Source: Terebella lapidaria (Eukaryota > Annelida > Polychaeta > Terebellida > Terebellidae). From it: a DNA stretch of 64,000 nucleotides. Every line of letters begins with the position of its first letter. The first letter of the stretch is position 1. Location of the stretch: assembly GCA_949152475.1 (NCBI GenBank), contig OX424555.1, positions 71,005,499 through 71,069,498 of the forward strand, in the 5' to 3' direction. Position numbers and translations under genes: made by a program. Shown piece by piece: positions 46,949 through 58,927 of this stretch. The notes below the pieces were generated by a model that saw only the letters and a list, made by a program, of their open reading frames with translations, searched no databases and was not told where the DNA came from.

Positions 46949-48239
46949 ATTACTATTACATATTCCAATTAATAGAACACTCCATATAGCCAACATATAA
47001 CTTTCAATCTTGCTTTGTCATATTTATTTTTCTAGTGTATGCCACATTATGACAACTTTTACTCAGCTGATTGTCTCACAGAACGGGTTCTCCTCACAGT
47101 ACCGGCTGACTGATTACACCCTGTGAAAGTAGCTCAGTTCTACACCTCCAACGCCTAATATTTCGCTGTGTGCTGCATTATGATTTCATAACGAACAAGC
47201 GTTATGACTAATGACGAAGAAACGAACAACTGTTTCTTTTCAACAACCGCCATGCAACACCAGAGATGGCAAAGGGGAAAGAAAACATGAATACTACCAG
47301 CAGCAGTCAGATATATTTATAGCCAAAGACTAAATCCACGGACGATATTAAACAAAAATCAGTAGAAACCGTCAGTAAATATCAGAAAAGGCATGATGTT
47401 ACTATGATGTTACTATCAAAGTCAAGGCCAGCTGGTGAGATCAGGACTTCCACGAAACAAAACAATTCGTGTTGTGAAGAACATAAATCTGGGAATATAT
47501 TTTCCATGCGACATCTATCGCACAAAATACTAATATTGTTGAAATACGAATAAGTGTGCCTCCACGCTCTTCTACCGATATCACCCGTGGTAACGATTCA
47601 TCAATATGTTTCGTTTGTTAATGTGCTGTTTGTACAATGTAACATCATGCAAAGTCAATGCGAATGGGATGTTTGATGGGGCATATTTGTGCAATTTCTG
47701 GCAATTAATGATAATGCTCATATCATATATTGAAACGCCAAATTCTAGTGGATATATCAAGATATTAGTAATTTATCTAACGTGACTTTCACCTAGTCAT
47801 TTACATGTCTTGACACCGAACATTCTCCGATATGAACTTAAACATTTCCTTTGTGAAACTGGAGTACCGATGACAAACCGTAGGACATGAGAAATTCATA
47901 ATTTCTTGCTATCATTAACGTAAAAATCACGGTGTGCAATACTACGTTAAATATCCAGCGCAAGCCAGTTATAACAGCAGTCTCAGCCAAAGAACAAATA
48001 CCACCAAAAACCTTAGTTTCGTGGGTAAACAACCTAATAAATCGACAAATATCTCAGCCTATTTATCTCCCTCAATAGCAAACAGCGCATTGGAAATTGC
48101 CTGTTTCATACTCTAAGAAGTTCGGTTTTACAAGTTTGGCACACCAATTTTGTTTGTAACCTGGAGACGGGGAAAGTACCGAAAAGGTCTACATAAAATC
48201 TTATCGTACCACACAGCTCGCGTGCAAATGGTGCCGTAA
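46949..48239. other. No gene seen
   Basis: AT-rich non-coding sequence. Short frames at 47838-48116 have no domain signal. Confidence 0.45.
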
Positions 48240-48500
48240 TTCAGCCCGTTCCCTTGTTTGAGGGAGCCGCCTGTGGTGTATGTTTGCACGTGGCACGCCA
48301 GCTGCATTAAATCCATAAGAGCAGTGAGTTGTGGTTCGTGGCATCACAGAGCCACCGGGAGGAGGGCACGGGGACGACACGGCGAGTCTCGAGACATTAC
48401 TGCCAGTCGCATCAGTCGGAGTGAGCCGAGGAGGTGGCGCGGGTCGAGGCCCTGACACAGCGGACGTGGGACGGCGTGTAGACAAGAGGGATTAGATGGA
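48240..48500 (+). promoter_or_regulatory. GC-richer CpG-containing stretch upstream of GPCR 2
   Basis: A marked rise in GC and CpG (for example GGGACGACACGGCGAG near 48371) about 0.7 kb before the GPCR 2 start, mirroring the stretch before GPCR 1. It may be promoter or untranslated leader. The frame 48705-49103 between it and the gene begins at GTG, overlaps the expected leader and has no domain, so it is not called. Confidence 0.3.
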
Positions 48501-49168
48501 CTCGTGTCACGGACGACAGCGTCATCCAGAATGTGCGCATAGACGATAAGAAAATGGATTTGCTAACTTCACATCCGGACAGACGTAGGACTAAGCTCTA
48601 ATGACAGAGGAGGTATAATTCTTCCAATTCATTGAGCAAGGATTGGCTGCATTTCTGTTTGTGATTAAGAAGTGTACGGATTCGCGACCTGATTTGAAGC
48701 ATGCGTGCGTCATCGCGAAAAGTGGACTTGCGTAACGAACCCAAGGACCGGGATAGGATGTTCAAACATAGAATGCTACTTTTGCCAACAAAGTTATTCG
48801 AGTCTTCAGGAAAAACTATTAATCAACGTGTTGTACCGTGAGCACACCCGTCGTCTATTCAGCAGGGGCACTTGCATTGATTGCGTTACTTCCTCTTGGT
48901 TGATCGTGGTGCATTTTGTAGACGCGAATGACTCGGTGAAAATCGTACAGCCACTGGTTGCTAAGCAAACCCAACTGACGCATGAGCGGATGTTGCTTAC
49001 CACGTTTGCATTTATGCTGAGAGTCGACCGATGTGATGCTGCTGCGACCGTGCTGCGTGGTTTATACTTCTGCTCTATTAATCAACGACTATCATCGGAT
49101 TGATCGAGAATTAATTCAGTGATGCCCTTAGAATTTTGCGATGTTCTGTAAATAGCCAGGATAAAAAA

Positions 49169-50167
49169 ATGGCGGGATACTCGAACGGCTCGATGGCGGG
49201 TAGATCTAATATATCGCTGACAGAGAAGTATGGTGAATACAGGGATTACCCTAAATCACTTCATGTCGGATTGCACGTGATAGGAATACCACTCGGAATT
49301 GCCATTGTTGTGGGTAATGTACTGCTTATGGTGGTCTTCAAATCAAACCACCGTAATCCACAGAAGTCCTTCAAGTCGAAAACGACGGTCATACTGACGA
49401 GCTTAAGTCTGGGAGAAACTCTCGCGGGACTGGTTTTACTAGTTGATGTGGGACTGTACTCAGCGTTTGATGATGGCAACGGTTATTCCACCAACGGCTG
49501 TTATTTTTGGAACATTGTTAAATTGGTTCCGTTGCTGGGAGGATTTCTGCATCTGACAGCTTTGGGAGTTGAGCGTTATATCATCGTGAACCAGACACCA
49601 CACCACCCCCACATGAAGAGACTCGTTATGGTACTGTGCCTGCTCTGGCTCTATGGCTTCCTCGTCGGGATTTTGGCATTTGCTTTTACGAAAGCCGTCA
49701 GAGGTGACAGGTATATCTGTGACGTGCTGATCATCTCTGCTGTGTATGTCACAGCGATAGCGTTCCTCCACGTCTTGGTGTGTGTGATTGCATGCACCGC
49801 CCTAGTACTGGTTGTGCGGAATATTGTCAAACTCCACCAACAAAAGATCCAAGTATCGAACACAATCACCTATCATAATATGCTGGATGATGCCAGATCT
49901 GCTCTACTCTTCTACGTAGTTCTTGTGGTGAGCTTTCTGTTGTGGCTTCCTTTCCTTATGTGTGAAATATTCCTGTTGTCAGGAGTTCAATCTGAGAACA
50001 CTGAGACGGCAACGCTTTGGGCGTTTCTGCTCGGCCATTTAGTCTACACCAAGTGTTATTGGTATATGATTGCGAACAAAAACCTTCGGGCAGATATCAA
50101 AAGAACATTTAGCAAAGCTGAGAAGAGACCGGTACGGATGGGGACCGCTCGAGGTCGTGTCGGGTGA
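49169..50167 (+). CDS. Class A (rhodopsin-like) G protein-coupled receptor, orphan, GPCR 2
   Basis: Intronless, 332 residues. The start is the ATG at 49169 (AAAATGGCG context); the frame extends upstream to a TTG. Paralogue of GPCR 1 in the same orientation 6.2 kb downstream, sharing IGIPLG, SKTTVIL, GCYxWNIV, VERYxIVN, TPHHPxMK, KIQVSNTITY, SFLLWLPF and TKCxWY. Landmarks: N50 (1.50), C111 and C184 (disulphide), ERY 135-137, W160, LWLPF 258-262, Y299. Possible N-glycosylation sites are N6 and N14. The residue at 2.50 is Glu83 instead of Asp, and the TM7 Asn-Pro is Lys295-Cys296. The long alignable ICL3 argues that both copies remain under selection. Ligand and G-protein coupling are unknown. 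Confidence 0.93.
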   Translation: MAGYSNGSMAGRSNISLTEKYGEYRDYPKSLHVGLHVIGIPLGIAIVVGNVLLMVVFKSNHRNPQKSFKSKTTVILTSLSLGETLAGLVLLVDVGLYSAFDDGNGYSTNGCYFWNIVKLVPLLGGFLHLTALGVERYIIVNQTPHHPHMKRLVMVLCLLWLYGFLVGILAFAFTKAVRGDRYICDVLIISAVYVTAIAFLHVLVCVIACTALVLVVRNIVKLHQQKIQVSNTITYHNMLDDARSALLFYVVLVVSFLLWLPFLMCEIFLLSGVQSENTETATLWAFLLGHLVYTKCYWYMIANKNLRADIKRTFSKAEKRPVRMGTARGRVG

Positions 50168-51500
50168 AAATAGAAAACAAAACAGACTCGTCAACTTGAT
50201 ACGTGATGAATCGCGTATGTTTTGTCAAATTTCATCCTGGATATTTATGGCACAGAAAACTAATCAATTAATCAATTAATTATTCGCTTAAAATAATTCC
50301 CTAAACGGAGTTGTCGGACTGTGGTTTGTGAATCTCCATCGATTACCAGTAGTTAAGGACACCCACATACGTCTGTGTGATCGACTGTCATCCCAGTAGA
50401 ATGATGCCAAACCTGTGCCATTCTGTGTGTGCATACTGAGGCTTCTATTGACTGAAGATTCGAATGGTATATATTCCTTTACCTCACCCATTTATGAGAA
50501 CATGACCCAAGGCATGGATTTTTTGGTAGGATAATCCCCCTGAGTTGGTTTACATTAATAGGATCATATGGAGATATCGCATGGATATCCAGCAGCTAGA
50601 CTACAGCAGAAAAACAACATGGTTGGAAAGAATCAATAACATGTCCGTAGTACATATAATATGCTACATGATACGTGGTAGTGATACCTGATATATATTT
50701 GTTAATGACCTTGACCTCAACATGGTCATATGAAGCAATTGAGTCGTCGGTACAAAAGAGAACGACAGCATGTCAGTAAAGTGTTAGATAATGGGCGAGA
50801 CGAAGGCCTTCGTTTCTAATAATGACCTGTGTCGAACTATTAGGTCATTATTGCAGATAATAACCTACATTGAGGTTCATTCGACAAAAATAATGACTTT
50901 GTAAAACATTAAAAGCATCCATTAAGTTCAGTGTTCAAATTGACTCAGATGTACTCTATACAAATCGTATACAAGGTGTATTCTGGTTCTACACAAATGT
51001 TCATCCTTCGATGCACATGGGCAGTTCGGTGGTGATAGAATTGTAAATATTATGATAGTGTGAACAATAATTCAACATTCAATCTATTACCAGATTTTGC
51101 CCAGTTTAGCAATATTGTCGAACACAACAGTAGAATAATGTGTGTGCTTTTACGACTCATTCAAATTATAATAGCATATATGTGGTTTTATTTATACTAA
51201 TATAATGAGTAATAATAACGCGATATGATGTGTGTTGGCTCAATGTGCTGTAAAGTAAAGTAGACTTTTGTGGAGATGTTGATTTGTTGTGTGAATAAAC
51301 AAAGTTATACAGTCTGGTATTGGTTGTGTGATATATTGAACCATCGCAATTTGATGGGTATTGACTTTCAATTTTGTTTAGTAACATAATACACGTCTTT
51401 GAACACAAAGTTTCTGCCAAAATGTTTATGTTTATAGATGTTCCATAAACCGCTTTGTTTTCATTGCAATATGGCGCAGAAATACACATGTGCCAAAGAA
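50168..51500. other. No gene seen
   Basis: 3' flank of GPCR 2, AT-rich. It holds repeated AATCAATT words at 50263-50282 and a short hairpin near 50816 (AATAATGACCT facing AGGTCATTATT). Confidence 0.45.
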
Positions 51501-51524
51501 ATTTTACAAGTAACCGTGAGAAGA

Positions 51525-53810
51525 ACTCACGTTTGCCTGTAAAAGTACATGGACCAAGCATCAGGTTGCGAACCATATCACTATCATTCCCTCTTACTCG
51601 GTAAGGATGTCGCAAACGAGCAGACCCTTGAGACATCATAGCGGAGAGAGACCATCATAATATCGATTTGGTCTCTCGTCATCCGTTTCATGTGGTTATT
51701 AGTAATTTTGAAATTTGGGATAAACTACTTCCTGAAAGGTTTGATCAAATGTCATTGAACGAATAATATGACGATAGCCTGTAAGGTTGTGTTTGTACTG
51801 GTGTTAAGCGTTAGATTCCTTTACATTTGTATTCAGTTTAGAATAATTGTTATGATCTGAAAGTTTGCGCACGAGAACTTATTCAGGACAACAGTAAAGG
51901 GAACCACAATGTTATCCCCAAGTGGAATTCTGCGTGAATGTATACCGAGGAATATACTTTTGTTGTCGACCATGTTTTGTGTCTGCAAACAGATATAAAG
52001 ATATAGATTGATATTTGGCATATAAATCTTGGGAAATGTACATCTATGGATATTAAATTGGTGAATTTCTGTTCCAACATGTTCCCGAAAATAACAAGAC
52101 ATATGACTGTTAGATTTTTACACGTATTTCTACACGTGGACAGGATGAGCATTTTTCACTCACCAACATGTGCACTATGAGTGTACAAAAGATTCTACCC
52201 CGTTTATCTGGTCACCATTTTCCTAAATCGGATCCCACCTTCGAGGACACTCCATTGTCGATTAAATATGATGAGTCTGAGACCGGCAGCCCCTGGATTC
52301 TAGAGCTTAAAAGCTCAGAGCAGAGCGAATGTAATTTCCGTTTAACGCTTGAAGTGATGTTATCCGAGCAACATGGTCGGTGATTAAGTAATTCTCGGAG
52401 CTTCTGTTGCAACCAAATATCCCTGTAATGTTCTGGTACTTCCTGATCAATCAATTGTTCTTTCGTTTTGCATGTGAAACCCAGTTAACGGCAATTCACT
52501 GGTACATATACATCATATAAAATGCACATTAAGAAATCAATTATGATTACAATGTCTCCCCACATATGATGTGGTATAATATTTTATAATTATATATGCA
52601 TTATATTGTTGCATACATTGCATATTTTATTGCATATTTTGAATAATGACAATCAAAGTTAGTGCACTATCCTTCGTTCACATGCTCGGCATATATTTAT
52701 GAAAATGTGGTTTTATATGTTACACTTTCACCCCAGTTGATTCGCAATGTATTTGATATGTACTTTTGCACCATCCAATAGCCTTTGATCACTTTTATTC
52801 GGAATACCAAAAACCGATTGTGTCACTTACATGAGAAATGCTACAAGTATCGAGTTGGATAGAGGAATTACAGTAGACCCCTTTTTCATATTTTATGTAC
52901 ATTGTATCCCACCTCGATAGACACAGTTCTATTATGTTGGATGAGGACACATCTGACATAAACTGTCAACAACTGACACAATAAGCTCAATGGATTTTGG
53001 TATAGGGCTGGAATGAACGTCGCGGGCTGGAATGGATGAGAAATGTATGTTATTAATAAACCTTATAGAAGCCCAGAACAGACAATTAGTTTCTTTTTCA
53101 GGTTTGTTTTTTGTCCAGTATATTATGTTATGTAAATCCTGAGAATATTTTCAAATTTTCATTTTTCAACTTTTCTTTCTTTCGATTTTTAAAAACTTCG
53201 TTTTCTCGAATTTTCGTTTTCTTTACTTTTCGTTTTTTTTTTCGATTTTTTGTTTCTCCTTTCCTCTACATGATTAAAAGTAACAAAAGTAAAGATCGAA
53301 ACAAAACGAAAAGTAAAAAAAGTGAAAATAAAAATTGAAAATACTTATTAGGATTTTGACAAAAATAACTCGACAAAAACAAACCAAACTCGAGTACATA
53401 TACGTGAAACACTGTCTTCACATGAAGAACTAGTGCAAATATGTACAGCATATCATGGTGTCTAATGAATGTTCAAGCTCACGTGTATTGGTGTTGTAAT
53501 TAGTCACTTTCAGAAAAAGAAAACCGCAACAACCGGAAAATGCCTTGTACCTGTGGTCGTGTTGCTTCCTGTGGATTAGCACGAATCTAGTACAGTTTGT
53601 ATACACGGCAATTGATCATATTCTCAGGTAATTACCTTGGTTATGTCAATGACTGCAAACAAACAAAACAACGGATCTGTCGTCACTAGAGAGCTATTTG
53701 CTCATGGCCATCAATTGTCCTGTGAAAATCTACAGGAGAATTGAACGAAATGTCACAGAAAAAGTAATACCTGTAATTTCATTCCCAAATAGAATGCACG
53801 AGATGGTGAA
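51525..53810. repeat. Segmental repeat X, copy 1
   Basis: It matches 61625-63270 in order: GGATGTCGCAAAC (51606 with 61707), GAGAGACCA, GGTCTCTC, a block sharing GAGTCTGAGACCG and AATGTAATTTCCGTTTA, then CAACCAAATATCCCTGTAA, and later TCAATTGTCCTGTGAA. The frame 52168-52383 lies in the block but is not conserved in copy 2, so no gene is called. Confidence 0.75.
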
Positions 53811-53849
53811 AAAAATTTCATTCACTATCATCAATCTTTACTTAACACA

Positions 53850-55440
53850 GTGCTTCACTATAATATACATATGTTAACAATATTCATATGATTCCACCCA
53901 TGTTTTGTCTCTCGATGGATATCCCGACGTATACTTGATATTTTACGGACATCTGCCTCGGAGTCATTTTGTTCAGCATCATAGTTTTCACGGCATGCAG
54001 TCAGTAACCAAGACCACATTATATTCAAATAGCATTGTGGATGTTGCACGATCCGTGATAAAAATTAGACGGTTGGTCGAATTATAGCCGGAAACGAGTA
54101 GATTATCACTTGCAGAATGCCCGACAAGCTACTTCTGTGTTATGGCTGACAGGTCAATTCTCTCCAAACTTTGTTGTCACAATATCTATCAAATAAATTT
54201 GGACATCAATGCAATCACTCGTAGTGGTGATATAATTGTCTGCGTAATAATGAAATATAAATTATTAGCTTCCATGTGGGGACGTACCTTGAGATCATCA
54301 CTCTGCTTTATGTTTCTGTGTATCGATTTTATGTGGAGGATGATCATGCAAGTTTGATTATGTTACACTAACATGTCTCAAACGGACAAAGAGAGGCAGG
54401 ATATTAGATCATTCTCAGCTCACGTTGTTTGTTATCGCACTCAGGCCAAATGAATAATTAGTGAATCAGGTAAAACTGCTTGGTGTATTCTAGACTTGTA
54501 ATATTGAGTCATTAGTCTCGACGACTTTGCTGCTATTGAAAAAGGACATGTAAGCACAGCCACATGCCCCTTTCTCATGATATCGATATTCGGATAAAAA
54601 AAATATTTTGCCATCTACGGTTCTAATATCCCTTCAAATATATGATCCACAGTTGACATTGGTTGTTACGACAGATATGTTGCGAAGAATGTTGAGACAA
54701 CATTCATGCTTTTAAAACTTGCAACAGAGTTTCACTTCCTCAGAGCAATTGACAAAATGAGCGATAATATACTTTTTCTTTCCAGATATAAATGGGAAGC
54801 ATGTGAAAGAGGGAGCATTCACCAATCTGGCATGTTTGTCAAGTGTCTGCTCGTTTCGTCCAAGAACAATCTTGTGAGAACAAACACCAAAATATTCATC
54901 TCGAAGATATCCACACGCTAACGTCTGAAACTATATAAAATATTAGGTCTGATGCTGTGTGATGCAGCTCATTGGAGTTTGGAAGAAATATCACAATATT
55001 GACGGATGATCCGAAAGACTATAATTTTTGTTTTTGCATTCCACGAAAACTACATATACGGGGTGTTGGAGTGGTGCCTTGTTGATCCCGAAGTGTGTGT
55101 TCGAAATTCCCTTTCTTTCACGCTTATAGTTACAATACCCTCTGTTACAATATCACCCATAGTTTAGAGCACGTCAGGGCTGTTTTGAGTCTGGTGTCAT
55201 TACACAGATTTTTGTCCATGGCCACCAATTGTCCTGTGAATATCTTCAAAATAGTGAATGGAAAGTCACAACATAAAACATAATAACCGTGATCTCACTA
55301 TCTGTAGAATGCACGAGCTGAGACAGAACTTGTGGATATTAACCGTTAGCAACCTTCACATCATTTTTATGTAAATATGTTACCAATAAAGTTTACATAA
55401 TTATTTAAGTATTTCAGTCCTTTTTAAAAAGAATTATAAA
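53850..55440. repeat. Segmental repeat Y, copy 1
   Basis: It matches 57300-58927 plus 61485-61530: AACCAAGACCA with ATTATATTCAA (54007 with 57465), GTGTATCGATT (54317 with 58252), GAGGCAGGATAT and CAAATGAATA. Its end (CCAATTGTCCTGTGAATATC) resembles the end of repeat X, which suggests layered tandem duplications. Confidence 0.7.
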
Positions 55441-55461
55441 AATTAGCCCAATGGGCTAGTA

Positions 55462-57279
55462 AGGTTACCGGAGAAATATACAGAGTTAAGCCGAGAAAGT
55501 TGAAAGTCAAATTCAAGGTGACCACTGAAATCGCCATATCTCTAACCGTGAAAATGGGATCAAAGGTTAAATTCTAGATCACCAAACTATTCAGCATACA
55601 TCATTTCCTATATGTTCACTATGGACCCCTAAGCTGTAAATTTGATAATAAGCGAGATATAAGCCATTTTGTAATCTGACTTTGAAAATAAAATGACTGA
55701 CCTTGAAATTTAGGTCAAAGGTCAAATTCAATATCATTAAAATATTCAGAATATATCATTTCCTATATGTTCACAATTGAATCGTAAGCTGTAAAGTCGA
55801 TAATAAGCAAGATATTAGCCATTTTGTCCTGTAACCTTGGAAATGAGGTCAGGGTCAAATTCAAGGTCATGAGAATTTTCAGCATATATCATTTCCTATA
55901 TGTTCACAATTAATTCCTAAGCTGTAAAGTCGCTATATAGCAAGATATTGGCCATTTTGTCCTGTGACCTTGAAAATAGGTCAAAGGTCAAATTCAAGGT
56001 CACGAGCATTTTCAGCATATATCATTTCCTATATGTTCACAATTGATTCCTAAGCTGTAAAGTCGATAATAAGCGAGATATTAGCAATTTTGTCCTGTGA
56101 CCTTGGAAATGAGGTCAAAGGTCAAATTCAAGGTCACGAAAATATTCAGCATATATCATTTCCTATATGTTCACAATTGATTCCTAAACTGTAAAGTCGA
56201 TAATAAGCGAGATATTAGCCATTTTGTCATGTGACCTTGAAAATGAGGTCAAAGGTCAAATTCAAGGTCACAAGAATATTCAGCATATATCATTTCCTAT
56301 ATGTTCACAACTGATTCCGAAGCTGTAAAGTCGATAATAAGCGAGATATTAGCCATTTTGTCATGTGACCTTGAAAATGAGGTCAAAAGTCAAATTCAAG
56401 GTCACGAGAATATTCAGCACATATCATTTCCTATATGTCCACAATTCATTCCTAGTCTCTAATTTCAATATTAAGTGAGATATTAGGCTTAATGTGTCCC
56501 ATTATAAAGCATAGGAGAATTTAACATGGGAAAGTCCCATTTGGGCTGAGTTTGGGCCAAAAATGGCCCACTTCGAGCGATTCAAGGGCAACAAAATTTA
56601 TACATGTCACAGGGGTACATAGGAGGAGTGTCATGCATCAATAAGAAAAAAAGTTACTGAACAGATTTTGAGAAAACGACCGTCAAAGTCCAAAATTGGC
56701 CATTTTTCGACGAAAACGGCCGCTCTGACCTTGAAACCAAGGTCAGAGGTCAAATTCAAGGTCACGACAATATTCAGCATATATCATTTCCTATATGTCC
56801 ACAATTGATTCCTAGTCTCTAATCTCAATATTAAGTGAGATATTAGGCTTTAATGTGTCCCATTATAAAGCATAGGAGAATTTAACATGGGAAAGTCCCA
56901 TTTGGGCCGAGTTTGGGCCAAAATGGCCCACTTCGAGCGATTCAAGCGCAACGAAATTTATAGACATCATAGAAGTACATATGAGGAGTCTTATGTATCA
57001 AAGAGAAAAAAAGTTACTAAACAGATTTTGAGAAAATGGCCGCCAAAGTCCAAAATCAGGCCTTTTTCGTCGAAAATGGCCGCCATTTTGAAGAAAAAAT
57101 GAAAATCAAAAAAGTAAAAAATACCTCCCTCTTGAATTATTTTTAAGTATTTTTCTGCAAAATTTCAGAAAAATTCGCCCGTAAACAAAAAAGATAAAAA
57201 TGTGGACGACGACGACGAACGACGGACGACGGACGCAACGCCATGCCAATAGGTTATCGGACCATAGGTCCGGTAACCT
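55462..57279 (+). mobile_element. TIR element C (same family as A and B)
   Basis: Starts AGGTTACCGGAG and ends GTCCGGTAACCT, with the terminal hairpin GGTTATCGGACC facing GGTCCGGTAACC. It has about seven well-preserved monomers (55560-56440), then the family tail (TGTGTCCCATTATAAAGCA), a further monomer-like block at 56724-56820, and the tail again. The frame at 56887-57102 is only the tail read through and is not a gene. Non-autonomous. Its monomers are the most regular of the three. Confidence 0.85.
55695..56766. promoter_or_regulatory. Array of nuclear-receptor-type half-sites (element C)
   Basis: Exact AGGTCAAAGGTCA occurs at 55712, 55978, 56112 and 56246. One-mismatch variants lie at 56380 and 56733. 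TTCAAGGTCA follows in most monomers and TGACCTTGA precedes several. Spacing between DR1 sites is about 134 bp, the monomer length. The match to DR1 and NR5A/ERR-type sites is direct; receptor binding is not shown. Confidence 0.45.
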
Positions 57280-58927
57280 AAAAACTGAATAAATTCATAT
57301 TTTAAGACGTTTTAAACAATATTGGAAATAATCAGGAGTTGATAATCCACCTGGTGTGTATTCACCAGTATTCGGATGGAAATTCCAACATTCAATTGAT
57401 ACTCGATGATTATATGCCTTGGAGTAAATTGTCCAGTATCAGGGTTATCACGGCGTTTGGACAACAACCAAGACCATATTATATTCAATAAACAATATAA
57501 AAACGATCGATTCCAAGGAATTTTCCAGAACTTTGATAGAATTGTGTTGATGGAATTGTCGACACAATGTTTATTTGGTGTTGATGGAATAGTTTCTGAC
57601 AGAATGCCGTTTGAACAAACCAACCCCTATAGTTTGTGCACTCTTCAACCAATGGTTTCAACATCACGCTATTCCGTGCACCATGTTGTGACAGGGTTTT
57701 TGCTTTAAAACGGCTATTGTTATTCGCTTATATATAACCAATGCACTAACAAACAATACTATGGTTAGAGTTTGAGCGATGCTGCCTTTGTATGTACCAA
57801 AAAACGTGCAAGATCTACTTCGAGAATTTCTGTCCTAGAGTGCCCGCACACAAAAGCGGTGATATAATGATCTCGCCACTCCTATCCCCAAATCCCTCGC
57901 GGCAAGATGGCCGTGCTACCGGAAACACTATTCCACAAACTGACAGATAGTAGTACGGCGGGACGCCGTACACTAAACGGCATGGCAAGTGATGACATGC
58001 TATATAATTAAGAAATATTCAATACGTCGACCACGAGCGGTTGTCAGCACAACTCACTCACTAGGGGCGCCACCCATTCGTGCCCCTTGGCCTTAACAAA
58101 ATCGGACCACGAGCGAGGTAAATTTAGTCGATGCATTCACGCATAATGGTGATGTCACTTTCTGCTGATTAATGATAAGTATTATAATTAAATTATGAGG
58201 TACCGCACATGGTGGTACAATCAAATCGTCACACAGCTTCAGGTTTTCTGTGTATCGATTACATGTGCAGGCTGATCATGCAAATTTGATTGACTTACAA
58301 TAATGTGTCTCAAACTGGCAGGAAGAGGCAGGATATCAGGGCATCCAAAGCTCACGCTATTTTTTTACCGCTCTCAACTCAAATGAATACGCGGTGAATT
58401 ACGGGGAAAACAATTCAGTGTATTCTAGCCTGGTAGTATTGAGAACTCATTTATTGTTTATTTTGAGTCTTTAGTCGAAATATTTGCTGCTATTGGTAAA
58501 TCACCCCATGCCCTTCCCTCTTGTGATTGATGTTAAGATATTTTGCTAGCTAGGGTTCCAAAACGATATCTGGTTTTCATATAAAAAAAATCGAACAGTT
58601 GGCATATTCGTGATGTGAAAGATATGTTTGAATGGTTGTCTGGAAAACACTAAAATGTTTGGTGTCATAGATTCGAAGCTTGAGCTCTCTGAGATTCATT
58701 CGAAATGAAGACTATACCAAAAGTTTCATGATATGAACAGAAAAAAATATACATCCAAATGTGAACGTAAGACACTATAGAATAAATAGCTGACCCTGGT
58801 GTGTAGTTGGTGGGGTAGTTTATTTGAGATTATCCGAAAGTATAAGATATCACAATAAGATGATTCAAAAGACAGATTTCGTTGGTTTCACCGTCCGCGA
58901 AAACAACATATCAAGAAGCTAGTGCAG
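57280..58927. repeat. Segmental repeat Y, copy 2
   Basis: See the Y copy 1 entry for matched landmarks. It is interrupted at 58928 by the 2.55 kb element and resumes at 61485 (GGTGTCTTGTCGAAG, compare GGTGCCTTGTTGATC at 55074). No intact gene. Confidence 0.7.

Noticed and set aside
48705-49103. 132-codon frame just upstream of GPCR 2
   Set aside because: Begins at GTG, no domain, overlaps the probable leader of GPCR 2.
56887-57102. 71-codon basic frame with KWPPKSK-type sequence
   Set aside because: It is the shared tail of element C; the equivalent tails of A and B do not keep the frame.
5218-57279. Helitron identity for elements A, B and C
   Set aside because: A 3' hairpin is present, but the 5' end is its inverted copy and does not start with TC, and the CTRR end is not placed as expected.
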